Below are positions 12,837 to 25,080 of a stretch of 64,000 nucleotides of DNA, one piece after another; position 1 is the first letter of the stretch; every line of letters begins with the position of its first letter. The stretch is from assembly GCA_013397455.1 (NCBI GenBank), contig VYZB01000016.1, positions 2,691,179 through 2,755,178 on the forward strand. The letters are read 5' to 3'. The position numbers and the translations under genes were made by a program. The notes below the pieces were generated by a model. It saw only the letters and a list, made by a program, of their open reading frames with translations, searched no databases and was not told where the DNA came from. The stretch comes from Crotophaga sulcirostris (Eukaryota > Chordata > Aves > Cuculiformes > Crotophagidae).

Positions 12837-13106
12837 GTGAGAGATCACGAGGGTCTTGCTCTCTTCTGTGATGGCTGATGTCCAGTGAGGACTTTGTTTG
12901 TCTGATTGCTCCCGATGCTGGATCCATGCATCCCTGAATCCAGTTCCTGAGTTCAACTCCCACCTAGCTGTGGGCACATTCCCTCGTGTCTGCTTGACAG
13001 CATTTGTGGTGATGTATCATTAACGAGGGGTGGGGTTGCAAAATTTGTACATACTTCATTACTGTCTAATTATTTTAATCATTATTACTATCATTGTAAT
13101 TGTTTC

Positions 13107-13112
13107 ATTAAA
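13107..13112 (+). promoter_or_regulatory. Polyadenylation signal (ATTAAA) of LTR family A
   Basis: ATTAAA is preceded by an AT-rich stretch and followed about 20-30 bases later by the T-rich start of U5, as at an R/U5 junction. Confidence 0.55.
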
Positions 13113-16100
13113 GCTGTAGTTGCAATTTCCAATCTGCAAGTCTTTTTTTCCTCTTATTTTCCTCTCCCTTTTCCCTGGGGGTGAGAGGTGGAATTCGGTT
13201 GTAGGTGTGTTGTTCCAAAAAGACTGAAATACATGAATCTTTCTTTTTTGTTTTTTCTTTTAAATAGCAAAAAAAAAAAAAAGATGACAAATGTTTTTTT
13301 CCAAAAAATAATATACGAATACAGATTGGTTTTACTTCAATGGTTATTAAAGCCCAAAACAATACCAAAGGCAGAATTCTTTAAAAAAATATTGAATCAA
13401 AACTATATTTATTTTGTAATCACAGTACAGATAACTCTTTCATAACTAATAAAAGTGCTTTATGGCTTATTACAGTGAAGAGATATCCATTTTAATAATG
13501 CTTTCTCTTTCTAACAACAGTATTGTAGGATTAAAAAAGAATCATACTCCTTCTACAAAGATGTTTTTCTGAACACAGATAAATGCAATGTCTCCCTGAC
13601 TTGACAGATGAACATTCTGAAACTACAGTTCAAACGACTGTTTGAGCTATCTGAAAGAATTATCAACTGTATTGCTCTAAACTCTTGGACTTAGTCATCT
13701 TGAACTCGTATTGACTGAAGTACATTTAATTGTGGAGGGAACAGGTGCAGATCTCATGAATCTGACGCTGTTCTAACTATGTGAGCCATCCACTTTCTGC
13801 CTTACAGAAAGGAAAAACATACTTTGACAACAAAGATTATAGCTACAACAGTAATTTCATTCTAGATCAAAAGAGCAGCCTTAGGGGCAGATAATTCCTC
13901 CCACTCTCATACTCAAAATGAATAAATGTATAGCCAATTGTCTGCAGAATGATCTACATCTAGATGACACTCTTTACATCATTATGTCGACGAAAGCCTC
14001 AAGCAACTTTTTAAAAATCAAATGTCAGATATATGATTTTTAAAAAAGTATTTCTTTTGCATCTTTCTTTTTTACCATTGTAAATTAATAAATCCATTTG
14101 GGTACATTAGAATTTCAGTGGACGCATAAAAGAATCTGCTTTAGATGAAGGTGAAAGTTTTGCATCATGTTATAAATTTCATTGATAATGTGCAAGTTAG
14201 GAAAATAATTAACTCTACTTTTAGCCTACTCTGACAAAGCACAGTTTTATTCTTTTATAGTGTTTTAAGTTTATTTAATTAACTAGATTTAATGTGAAAT
14301 TCAAACTAGGATAGTAGTACATGATCTACTGAATCCATTATTTACAATTTAAAATGTCAAAAATTATACTAGCAATTTATCACTTTTCTTTCCATTAGTC
14401 AGTAAAAACAGACTGACAGAACACCTTTTCATTTGTAATTCTGATGAGGTAGCATTTAAAATTAGTATATTATTTGAAAGTGTAAATTGTAAATTGACAG
14501 CTTCTGGTCAATTAATGCAGGTGGATAGGACACTGATAATAAGATCAAGGTTACAGATTTTGACATAAGTCCTTTATTGAGAATAATACTGTTTTATCTA
14601 CGACTAAAATTTACTGTATCATAATACCTTTTGAACTTTGCAAGAAGTCTGCCATGGCACAACAATGACATTGAAAAGAATTATGCCAAAATTGTCATAA
14701 CATTACAGACTTAATACTTCACTGTTTAGTATTGTCACTTGTCTTTATATGCAAAAAAAGTCTAGACTTCAAAAAAAATACAAATTGTTCATCCCCATTT
14801 CTATTCAGAATTATTAAAATTCATAAAATGACTAGTTAGAAAATTTAATCTATTATGAACTAATTATATTAACATTTGGCATACACTAGTAAGCTTTATA
14901 AATAATACTTTGGGACTCAGCACAAAAAGATTAGTAATTAATTCTCAGACCCCAATATATTTTTTTAATGTTAAACAAGAGCCTCTATTTGATTGGTTAT
15001 GACGAAATTAAAAAAATAGTTTTATGACAGCATAAGTAACCATTTGATGACCATACTTAATTGGAGAAATTTTAACATGAAATGAGAAGGAGAAAAAACC
15101 AAACGCTTCATTTTCACCAGCTACTACAAGTTTTTACCTAACAAAAAACCAACCACAGCTAAAAATAAAAATCTTCTACCTTTCAAAGCTATGTTATTTT
15201 AAAGAGTAATTTTCAAGAAAAAAATTAATAAGTAGAAATTCATTCAGCTGTGCTTGTTAGGTTTATACTGCCACTTTTTGAACAAACTGCTCAGTAGGAA
15301 GTCCTTCTTCCAGAGATCATTATCAGCATGACTACACGTTGTTAGTGTTGTTAGTGTGAGGTTAAAATAATCCTTAACCTTTCTTGTTATTTAAGTAAAT
15401 ATAAATATTGAATACAAACCCAAGGTTTCTAACAAAAAAGTAAATGAACATACTTGTATCAAAACTTACAAAGTGTGCCATTCTGTTATAATTCTATCCA
15501 TCTGATACCTAGGAGTTTAAATATTTTCAATGTACTCTTACAAGTAATGGTAGAGCATATGATTCTTAAATGATTTAGTACAAATCCAGAGAGACAGGAA
15601 AAACAAAGGATGCAATTAGAGGTGGCAACTATCGATCAAAAATCCTTATCGAGTTCACTTAAAGAATGGAAAATGATAAATGACATGATTTTATCATTGG
15701 ACAGACTGTCAAAAAGCCTATTGTTTCTAATATATCTCTAGTGTGAACTTCTCTGGAGAAGCACAATACACTTTCTGATGTCTGAGAAAGAGGAAAAATA
15801 ATGTTATTAGTGTTTTACAGCCAAGGTGTGGGATGGTAATGTCAAGTCCAAAAAGAGAGGAAACTAAAGGCACACATGAAAAATCCATCTGATTCTATCG
15901 CTTTCTGTATAATGGTCCTTTAAATAATATTTTAAAGAAATAGAGTGGTGAAAGCATGATTTTGGCAAAGCTATTGATAAATATTCATTAGTTTATTCTA
16001 TTTTAAAATCTAACTAAGGAAGGTGTACAGTTCCAAGAATACAAATCTTAATTTATTTTCATTGCCAAAATAAGAACTCAGGAGGCCAAATTAATCTCTG

Positions 16101-17476
16101 GCACAGCATTAATCAATGCAGTGAAATCACATGAGGGGTGATTTTAGCTCATAATATTTAATGGATTTCAAATTTTGGCAAAATAATTTCTCCTATACCT
16201 CATAATTAAAAATGCAGAGTGGAAAAAAATCCTCAAAAAATATTAAAAAGAACAAGGGAATTACGAAATCAACCAAAGTTTTTTGTTTTGGAATATATTA
16301 AAGTAAAACAGAGAAAAAAACCTGAAGCAAACAAACTCCTCAATACTGATTTCTAAGTAACAAAAAAATGAAAAATGAAACAGAAACAAGGCAAACATTT
16401 CAGGTGACTTATACAGAAGTCTGGATATAGTGACCCTTTACTCTAGACTACTGTTAATCATGAGCAACTATTTTACAACCAAGCAATAATAACAGTGTAT
16501 TGGGCCAATAATCCATAAAAGAGGGGAACTGGAAATTGTACAAGTGAATCAGCACCAGACTAAATGACTGTCAAAATATTTCTCCATGTCTAACTTATAT
16601 AATAGTGAATCAACATTTTTTCTGATTTTTTTTTTTACCTAATACATAATTTTACATCTTCTGCATGACAAGAAACAATGCTAGAGCTGAGTATAACCTG
16701 CTTCATTTTCACTTCTCCTAGTGTCAAAATACAAGCAGTCCCTGGAACTTACAAGGACAGTCCACTCTTCTTTGAAACATCACAGTTTGAAAAACACAAA
16801 ATACTATAAAAATACCTTTGTTCAGACTTAAGTAGCATGACATGAGATTCTCGACTGGATTAGCAGTGGGTTGGGAACTTCTGATTTGTATTCGCAGATC
16901 AGTGGAGGAAGCAGTTCTTCCATACTGTGCATCAAGTGTGTCATTCTTTGCATAGTTTACACCTATCATTTTTTTGGTTTGGATTGTAATATTGATTCTG
17001 GAGGCAATGTAATCTGACACCACAATCAATGCAACTCAGCACACTGATTTGAAAAATAGTTGCTACAGCACCGAAAAAGGTAATGGAAGACTCAAAAGGT
17101 TTAATTTTAGTTTTATATTCTGGTAGGTTTTTATGCATAATTTCAATAAGTGTCAGTATTTCTGTTACCTACTTGTAATATGGAGATAATATTTCTCTGC
17201 ATCTTTAGAGCATTATGCAAAATTCTGAAGTGCTGCCACACAAAGGAAAAATACCTTAAACAGATTTGGATTCTTAATAGGCACTGCTGTTAAGCAAATA
17301 ATATGGGTATCTGGATATTATCCAGCTGGGGCCAAATTTCTCTCCTCCTTCCATCAGCATTCAGAAATAGGTAGAAACTTTGTTTTTTCACCTACCTTAT
17401 TATGGCCTTTAAAAGATGCAGCACTTTTTATACCCAAAGTTGCTGAAGTATCTTCCTGGCATCTCTGTCTAAAATC

Positions 17477-17508
17477 ATGAAGTACAGTGACAATGAAGTA
17501 CAGTGACC
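17477..17508. repeat. 16-bp tandem duplication
   Basis: ATGAAGTACAGTGACA is followed directly by ATGAAGTACAGTGACC, two units with one difference. It looks like a small local duplication. Confidence 0.9.
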
Positions 17509-18021
17509 ACCAGAAAACATTAATGAAATGTATAATTCCTTTCATTTATGCCATATCTACATGTATTAATTGCTTTTAACTCACACTTAAACTATCCCTT
17601 TCCTACTGATAGGGAGCAGAAAATCATCATAGCTTCTATATTCAAGGAGAGACTTACATGGCATTGTAGTAGGCCCTAGAGAGAGAGCACATAAGGAATC
17701 AGTGTTCATCTTATTTTCTAGCCAAAATTTTCAATGTAATTTAGTCAATGTTTTTAAGTGTATGTAAGGGAAATGCTTATGGTACAGAGAAAGTTACGGT
17801 TTTGATCTTGCATTTAAAAAAATTAAAGTTTTTAAAATTTAAAATGCTTCTCAGGGGAAAGCTCCAGCAACAAGAGGAAAGAAATGTAAATATTTCAAAA
17901 AGGAATAAGTTGCTATCCTGAAATCATGAAAAATATTTCTTCCTTGTCATTAACTTTAGTGCTTAAATAGAATCAGGAAATTTTCATTGACAGAACAGAC
18001 AAAAATTAAACTATTTTCATT

Positions 18022-18029
18022 ACTGTTAG
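18022..18029. repeat. Candidate target-site duplication, left copy
   Basis: ACTGTTAG directly left of the reverse-oriented LTR. The identical 8-mer lies directly right of it at 18701-18708. Eight bases is longer than the 4-6 usual for retroviruses, so some of the match may be chance or terminal LTR bases. Confidence 0.5.
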
Positions 18030-18700
18030 TGTCACTGATTAGCCCAGGCCTGGCCTGGCCTGAATCAGTAGCTAAACGCAAGCAGCTGTGATCCCAATTC
18101 TCTCACCAAGCCCAGGGAACGGGAACTGGAAACTAAAAAAAGAAGCTAATAAAAACATATACAAATATATGGCATTGAACCTCACCCCTTGATGACTAGG
18201 TCACCGCAGACGCTGCAGAGCAGGCACAGAGGAAGGGTGCCAGGCTGGACTCAGCGGCAAGAGTGAGCTAGACTCAGGAACTGGATTCAGGAACACATAG
18301 ATCTGGGATCAGGGGCAAAAAGATCGATGAGGTCGGTACTGGACACCGGCCATTGAAGACGAGATCTTGACCCTCATGATCTCTCAGTTTTATCCCAAGT
18401 ATGATGTGTATGGAATGGAATACTTGGTTGGTCAGTTTGGGGTCACCTGTCCTGTCTGCTCCTTCCTGCAGGTGGGACCCTGTTCCACACCTTTCACTTA
18501 CTGTCTTCCACCAGCTCGAGGACGGCCTAAGTTTCTACAGGAATAAATATAAGCTGTGGCCTTTCTGCATACCAGTGCCCTGTGTCATCACCTCTAGAGA
18601 GAAATCCTGTCTGAAAAACATGCTGTTAATGTTCTGAAAACGAAGTTACTTCAAAAAGGCTTTGCTCAAAAATTAGAAAGCTGATTCTACTCAAACCAAA
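18030..18700 (-). mobile_element. Solo LTR, family A, reverse copy
   Basis: This is the reverse complement of the LTR at 12542-13217 along its length. Shared blocks, read on the plus strand here, include GGTCAGTTTGGGGTCACCTG (18432-18451), ATGATCTCTCAG before the TATA position, GACTCAGGAACTGGATTCAG, and GTCTGAAAAACATGC near the U3 start. The length (671 bp) agrees with the other copy. The left edge (U5 end) holds a short GGCCT-rich tandem (AGGCCTGGCCTGGCCTG near 18046) absent from the other copy. An 8-bp direct repeat flanks it, and no internal retroviral sequence lies on either side, so it is best read as a solo LTR left by recombination. The two copies differ at many positions and are old. 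Confidence 0.8.
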
Positions 18701-18708
18701 ACTGTTAG
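18701..18708. repeat. Candidate target-site duplication, right copy
   Basis: ACTGTTAG, identical to the 8-mer at the other edge of the LTR. Confidence 0.5.
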
Positions 18709-21700
18709 AAAAAAATGATAACAAGGATTTGAAACTCTGAAAATTATTTTTAAACCACTTGGTTATATTCTAAAATAATTTACAAAAATGTGTCATGTGA
18801 TGTAGTCATATAGTTACAACATCAGTCATGCTGCTCAGTGTGATTACAAAATCAGACTCTCAGAGCAATTTTTAAACTCAAAGTGTTGTTCATGAGCAAT
18901 ACCTGGAAACTTAAGATTCTGACTGACAAACCTATTTCTGAGGCCTTGCAAACTCTGTAGAAATCTTATAACCTATACCAAGTCATGGCAGCACTGTCTT
19001 ACAGGGTTGCGTGGTCACACATTGTGTATTTTTTCAAGGGGTTATGTCTCTCTCTGTTCTTTATAGTAGTTTAAAAGACAACTTGCATCATATCTCAAAT
19101 GGTAGATTACATTTTGTGTGTTTGCCTGTGTCTGTATCCATATGCTGCAGTGTTGATGTTCGGTTTTGTTTTGTTTTAATTTGTTTTTTAAACCACCTAA
19201 AGGGGTGTACTTTTCCTTCATTCTGTTCTGATTTTAAGGTTCCGGCCAATAATTTTAAAAGATTCAAATAATTTTAAGTGTACCTGAGGCAACTTTCCTG
19301 ACTAGCACTGGAATATAAATGCTACTTAATGACAATTTGAAAGGAAATTTTGTTGCAAGACTATTAGCCTGTAACAAGAAAAATGAAGAAGGTAGGTGGC
19401 CATGAAATGCTTTACAGAGATGTGCTAAATAATGTTCCCTTCTTGAAAACTCAGATCTTGTTAACTTCAATGAAATCTGCTACATTAATAACAATTTTCA
19501 CTTGCAATGTATAGCCTAGGCTGCTGTTCTGTATTTCAGAAAGAGACAAACCAGCCACAATTCACAATTTAGTGGGTGGTTAAGTAATAAAGAATTCCAC
19601 CACACAGAATCAGCAAAATTTCTGCTAAATTTTCAATACAAAATGCAACCTGAAAATAACTTTTCCCTCTTTCTTCACATCTTTATTCTTTTAAAAATTA
19701 ATTTATTATAAGTAAACACTTTAATATGATTATTTTATATGGGGGAACTTTATGCCCTACTATGCCATAAAAATCTTTCTAACTGTTGCTAGCACTTTGC
19801 TTCAGAAACACAAGCTATGCAAAAGGAAATATCTGTTACTAAATTTAATGTACTTTCTAATTACAAAATATATATGCAAGGTAATCTCAATATATGTTTT
19901 CCTTTGTTCAAGGATAAGAAACAAAACACATCTTGAGACAAGGAAATTCACCTGGGAATATGTATTGAGTGTTATTATATGGTTTTATTATTTCTAGTCT
20001 CTCAGGTGTGTACTGCCTTTTTCAGACAGAAAAAAATGACAGACCTCTGTCATTCAGATTTTAGACTCTAAATTAAACATGCCAAAGTTTATACTGTACA
20101 ATTGTGTTGAGAGAATCTATAGGGGAAATGAACATGAAGGCTAAAGCAGTGAGAAATTATGAGCTAAGAACTTAAAATCATTCTCAAAGAGTATACTGAA
20201 AAAAGTTGGGAGGAAAGAAGAGATCCTTATTGCTTTTGCCAGAATATAGTAAAATGTCCTAGGCCTTAAAATGAGTAGATGTTTTAAAGGACATCATGGA
20301 AAGATGGCTTTGATAGCTTTTTGGTAGTACTAACATTAAATTCTTAGTTTGGATACCTGAAGATTCTCTCACAATACAGTAAGGAAAAGAGTGTCAAGAC
20401 TGGGTGCGCTAAGGCACAGCAAGTTAAAACTGAAGTATGCAGTGTAGTGACATTTTCCATGTTTCTGATAAAGAATCCTCCTCAAGTCAAAAATATTTTC
20501 TCTCATGAATATTCCTTTCAGGCTGTACAAAGTTTCTAAAGAAGAGAAAGCCAGAACAGCATGCACAGGATCTGTAATATTGCTGTGCCAATTAAATTGA
20601 GGAGCCAATTCATAGAGAATATCATGGCAATATAATAGGAACTCCTATAACAGGGCATCATTAAAGGTTATAAACTGGTATCTGCAACATTTGACTGCAT
20701 TTTCAGAAGTCTACAAGTAATTAATGAGATGTACTTTAATTAATGTTATTCAGTGTTAGCAATTTATGTATTTACATTAAGGAATTATCCAAGATAATAT
20801 ATTAGTGGCCCAAATTATCTTCTTAGGAGTGTGTACAGTTACACTGTCATAAACCTGGAAGACCTTGATTGACCTATCAATATAATAACTAATACTTGCC
20901 AAAGTATATTATGTGCAGTTATAATTTTAGTTAATGTTTTCCTATATCTTCTTAGAGATTTCTCATGTATTCAGTCTTAGCTCTCTTTCACATAAAATCA
21001 AAAGTTGTCCACAGTATGACCAAAGGACTGAGGGCAGAGGATCCAATATGAATTGAGGAAAATACAGCTACTCCACTGAAAGCAAGACTTCTCTTTCTTC
21101 CTTAAATAAAGCCTTATGAGACCTAGTAATCCTTCTTTCCTATAATCTTCTATTTTCTGTGCCTTTTGCAAACTCTGTGGAAATACTCCTTCCATTGTGA
21201 TGACTTTGAGAAGTATTAAGAGAGTTCTTCATAAGAATGCTTTATGTCTCATTTTTATTTTCAAGATTGATCATTGCCTTAATTTGGGTCCAATGTTACA
21301 ATGAAAGATAAATTATATATTTATCTCTACAGATAGAAGTTACTTCAGCCCATGTCTTTTTCTGGAAGGTACAAGCACCAAATATCCATTCCTCTATCTC
21401 ACTCAGGATCTCTTTTTAGTAACACTTAGCAAGCATCATACAAACAGTCCTTCATCCATATTGATTGTAAACTGAACAAGTTTATTAACTAAATATAACA
21501 CAATAGAATTTTAAAGAGGCATTAGTGCCTCACCATTATCTGGAGCCCATTTGACAAGTAGCTTCATAAACAAAACCCTCAGCTGTATTGATCTGAAACT
21601 CAGAAGAGGGGAAAAGAGAGGCGAACTTACTTGAGATTTCTAGTAAAAAGATTAAAGAGAAAGGTTGGTTAACTATTGGAGAAGTATTAGTTGGATACGT

Positions 21701-22104
21701 GCAGCCTGTGCCTTTCCACAAGTAGAGTTGTAATCTTTTCCAACCTTGACTGTAACAGAAGAGGAACAGAGCACTAGATAGTTCTGCAAAACAATCTACC
21801 ATCTTTGCAAAGGGGATCACTCATTCTTTCAGTTTTAATACCTCCAGTGCATACTCTTTCACTTTTCAAAGGACATTCTTAAAGCTTGACTAGCTTCACT
21901 TCTTGCTATTAAATTTCCATCTAGCTTGAATTTAAGAAATTGCAAACTAAATGATAACTTTAATAAATTCTGAGTATGAAAAATGTTTTTGGCAAATTCC
22001 TTTTTCAGAAGACAAAAAGATGTTTCAATGCTGCCAAATCATCTTTATTTTTTTCTGATTTTTAGTTATGTTTGATATAGGAGTGATTAAGGAAGAGGGA
22101 AAAA
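18709..22104. other. Unique-looking DNA, no gene seen
   Basis: AT-rich sequence. Frames such as 19011-19271 (plus), 20369-20608 (minus) and 21536-21820 (minus) carry no recognisable domain and are treated as chance. No element was recognised. Confidence 0.55.
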
Positions 22105-22299
22105 NNNNNNNNNNNNNNNNNNNNNNNNNNNNNNNNNNNNNNNNNNNNNNNNNNNNNNNNNNNNNNNNNNNNNNNNNNNNNNNNNNNNNNNNNNNNNNNN
22201 NNNNNNNNNNNNNNNNNNNNNNNNNNNNNNNNNNNNNNNNNNNNNNNNNNNNNNNNNNNNNNNNNNNNNNNNNNNNNNNNNNNNNNNNNNNNNNNNNNN
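22105..22299. other. Assembly gap (195 Ns)
   Basis: A run of N. The left flank is purine-rich (GGAAGAGGGAAAAA), so the missing bases may begin with a low-complexity tract that stopped assembly. Open frames that appear to span it are artefacts. Confidence 0.99.
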
Positions 22300-24560
22300 G
22301 GTCAATAAAATATGTCATTCATGTAAACAGATTTTTTTATTTAGTTGGAAAAAAAAAAAGACATTGGATTAGCCTGAAATGACTGTTTAAATACATTTGG
22401 AGCTACAGTGAATTGAGTTTCACAAAACACAGTAATAAAAATCTGTCTTTATGGGAGGTACTGTTCTCATCTGAAACATGAGAGCTACAGGAGGTGCTAC
22501 TTCTCCATGTACTCTAATACCAAATCAACTGTACTCTCAATTAAATTCTTTATATTTGAATTTGTGTGGCTTCATCTTCCTGCCAGCTGTCTTTGTTATG
22601 CCCTTTCCTGCTAAATTAATGAATCTTTTATTTTCATCCTGTGAAAATATTTATGGACTGTAATCAAATCACCTCTTCATTTTGACAAGATAAATAGATG
22701 GGATGCTTTCAGTCTCTCCATATCCATCAAATTAATGTCTGTATGTCTCCTTATTTACCTTATTCATTCTTTTAACAATAATCATCACAAATCGATTTCA
22801 ATACTGGCCTGATCTATACTATGTATGTATAGTAAGCCAATACATAGTAAATCTTTATGTAAAAAAATTTAGAGATAAAACCAGGTAATTGCCTTCCAAG
22901 TGCTATCACAGGTTTATACACCTAGGGATTGCATTGCGCCATACCAATGTGACGTGACACACAAAGTATGACACACAATGTGTTTGATGTCGTCTCTGAC
23001 CCCTAATTTCAGCTTGTGTGTGTTGCTTTCCTCTCTGAAAGTATGACCACCACTTGAGTGCTTGGGACAACTACTTTGGAAGTACACTTGGTTTTGTTTG
23101 TTTTCTTAATTAAAAAAAAACCTTCTCATGAGATGACCACTGACATAACTGTGAATATCATGTCCCAAATGTCTTGGTCAACAGGCAATCACAGCCCAAA
23201 AAATGTCAAATTGAAAAATTTCACAGACTGCTTCCTGACCAATTCTCCTCAGATTCTGAGAACATTCGGAGAACAGAATTCTGAGAATTCTGGTTCTGCT
23301 AATATCTGAAATGTTACAGTTGATACTCCAAAGGAGTAATACTTACACATCACAGAGTTCATAGGAAACTCAGTTATTAATGCAAACTCCCTAGTGAACA
23401 TTGCTTATTGACGTAATTTGCTGGCATTTAAAATTACAAGTATAATACAGAATTGTCACTTTTTTCCACAAGAAGATTTCAATTAGAAAATGCAGTAGGA
23501 GGGAAAGTGGAATCTCAGTAGGAAGAGATAATATGTGCTGCAATGTCTCGGAACAACAGAATTCAATCTCAATAGGAAGTCTTTATTTACAACATCAACC
23601 CTTTTGTGTGAATGTCTTAAGAATGTTATTTAAATTACTCTCTGTGAAGGAAAAAAAAATGTGCTAGATTGGGCCAAATCTATTTACTCTATTCGCACAA
23701 GGAGACTTGTTCCTCCAGAAGCCAATAAAATTTCTCAGATACAAACGTCAAATGCCATGTGGCCCATAATTAATTGATTTCTTTTTCTATGTTCACCTTA
23801 GGTTGCAAAGAAATGTGTTTCGGAATAAAAAGTATTTAAAATCCAATGTTTGATACTGCAAATGCAGAAAATCCATTGAAGTTAGGGATCTGATCTGGAT
23901 TTTAATCAAGGTAGCTCTGGACGGTGTAACTGGCCTCCTATTTCCAAAAACAGTTGGTGGAAAATGGAAAGCAAGAATGATAGAACTAGTGAAAGAAACA
24001 AACAGAGCAACTAAGCATCTCTCTTTCATCACCAGAACACATAAAAGCTTAAAATTTCAAAATATCTATAATAGTTTTCCTGCATAAGTGAAGACTAATA
24101 CTTGTTTTATGAAGCAGCCATTATGTAACATGCACCTGGGTAGCTAGGTAACACAGCATAAACTGGAAATTACTGGTAGCAAAACACTTTCAGTCTGTTT
24201 CTCTAAAGCTTTGTTTGCCTCCAAAACCACTGGATCATCACTACAATACTGATTTTTAGCTCTTTCTGAATGGAGAGGCAGAAGTATATATTGTTGGGAA
24301 CTGTGGCCTTTGATTTACCAAAGCAATCTTTACTTAAAAATATTTCACTGTTCTAAAACGTACTAATTCATCTACTTACATATGCTACTTCAGGAGGCCC
24401 TTCCACAGTCTGTGTTCAATTCTTCTTCCTCATTTTTCTTTCCAGTGAGAAATAAAACCATGTGACAAATAAATTTTCTGATGCTGTTTGGTATGTTTCC
24501 GGTTTTCTCACCAGTATTTTGCTCCTTTCTTCAGAAAGGACATTTCTTTCACATGAATAT
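22300..24560. other. Unique-looking DNA, no gene seen
   Basis: No recognisable exon or element. Small oddities are a near-palindrome TATACTATGTATGTATAGTA around 22816 and a partly repeated TGACACACAA motif near 22957-22980. The frames at 22478-22663, 23058-23309 and 23793-24032 have no known domain. Confidence 0.55.
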
Positions 24561-25017
24561 TACAGTATGACACTATCATAGTATCACAAGTTTGGAAAGG
24601 ACATTTGAGATCATTGAGTCCAACCTATAACCCAACAGTAACACCAACCCATCATCTAAACCATGGCACTAAGTGCCTAATCCAATCTCCTCTTGACACC
24701 TCCAGGGACGGCGACTCCACCGTCTCCCTAGGCAGCGCATTCCAATAGTCAATCACCCTTTCAGCGAAGAATTTTTTTGTAATATCAAGCCTAAATCTCC
24801 CCTGACTAAGCTTGAGCCCATGTCCTCTTGTTCTGTCACTGGTCACCTGAGAGAAGAGACCAACCCCTGCCTGACTACAACCTCCTTTTAGGTAGTTGTA
24901 GAGAGCAATAAGGTTTCCCCTGAGCCTCCTCTCCTCCAGGCTGAACAGCCCCAGCTCCCTCAGTCACTCTTCATATGGCTTGTGCTCCAAACCTTTCACC
25001 ATCTTTGTTGCTCTCCT
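24561..25017 (-). mobile_element. CR1 LINE, GTGATACT-tail subfamily, diverged copy
   Basis: The left edge has a degenerate tail of the TATCACAG/TATCATAG type, then the TTTGGAAAGGACATTTGAGA block. On the minus strand, 24652-24846 encodes [20 protein letters not shown] followed by [13 protein letters not shown], the ORF2 C-terminus. The upstream part matches FSLE-type CR1 sequence but has stops. The same family occurs at 29.2 kb (plus) and 56.7 kb (minus). This copy differs more from both than they do from each other, so it is probably the oldest of the three. Confidence 0.92.
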
Positions 25018-25080
25018 AAATATTATCTTGTTTCTTCAGGATTAAAAATAGGAGTTATGATGAGACGTGAGACCAAAGAA

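Larger units (their letters stand above)
12542..13217 (+). mobile_element. Solo LTR of an avian endogenous retrovirus, family A
   Basis: The element starts TGTTATGGTTTGGGC at 12542, a typical avian LTR start, and has the order of a complete LTR. A U3 block contains GGTGACCCCAAACTGACC and GTATTCCATCCCATATG. A TATA box lies at 12830 and an ATTAAA polyadenylation signal at 13107, followed by a pyrimidine-rich U5. The whole length is mirrored by a second copy in reverse orientation at 18030-18700, and that comparison fixes the extent. The 3' end is set near 13217 (ending TTCCA) and is uncertain by some tens of bases. I saw no primer-binding site after it and no gag/pol/env nearby, so I treat it as solo. 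No convincing target-site duplication was found. I did not assign it to a named family. Confidence 0.82.
13218..18029. other. Unique-looking DNA between two inverted LTRs
   Basis: No gene was recognised. It contains a 14-base A run at 13269 and a 16-bp tandem duplication at 17477-17508. The frames at 13108-13368 (minus), 13188-13445 (plus) and 16724-17029 (minus) have no known domain. I found no retroviral internal sequence, so the two flanking LTRs do not appear to be the ends of one provirus; they are also in opposite orientation. Confidence 0.55.

Noticed and set aside
16724..17029. 101-codon open frame, minus strand
   Set aside because: No recognisable domain, and it overlaps another equally anonymous frame on the same strand.
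13218..18029. A single provirus bounded by the two family A LTRs
   Set aside because: The LTRs are in opposite orientation, and no gag, pol or env sequence or primer-binding site is readable between them.
22025..22382. Open frames spanning the run of Ns
   Set aside because: Artefacts of translating unknown bases.
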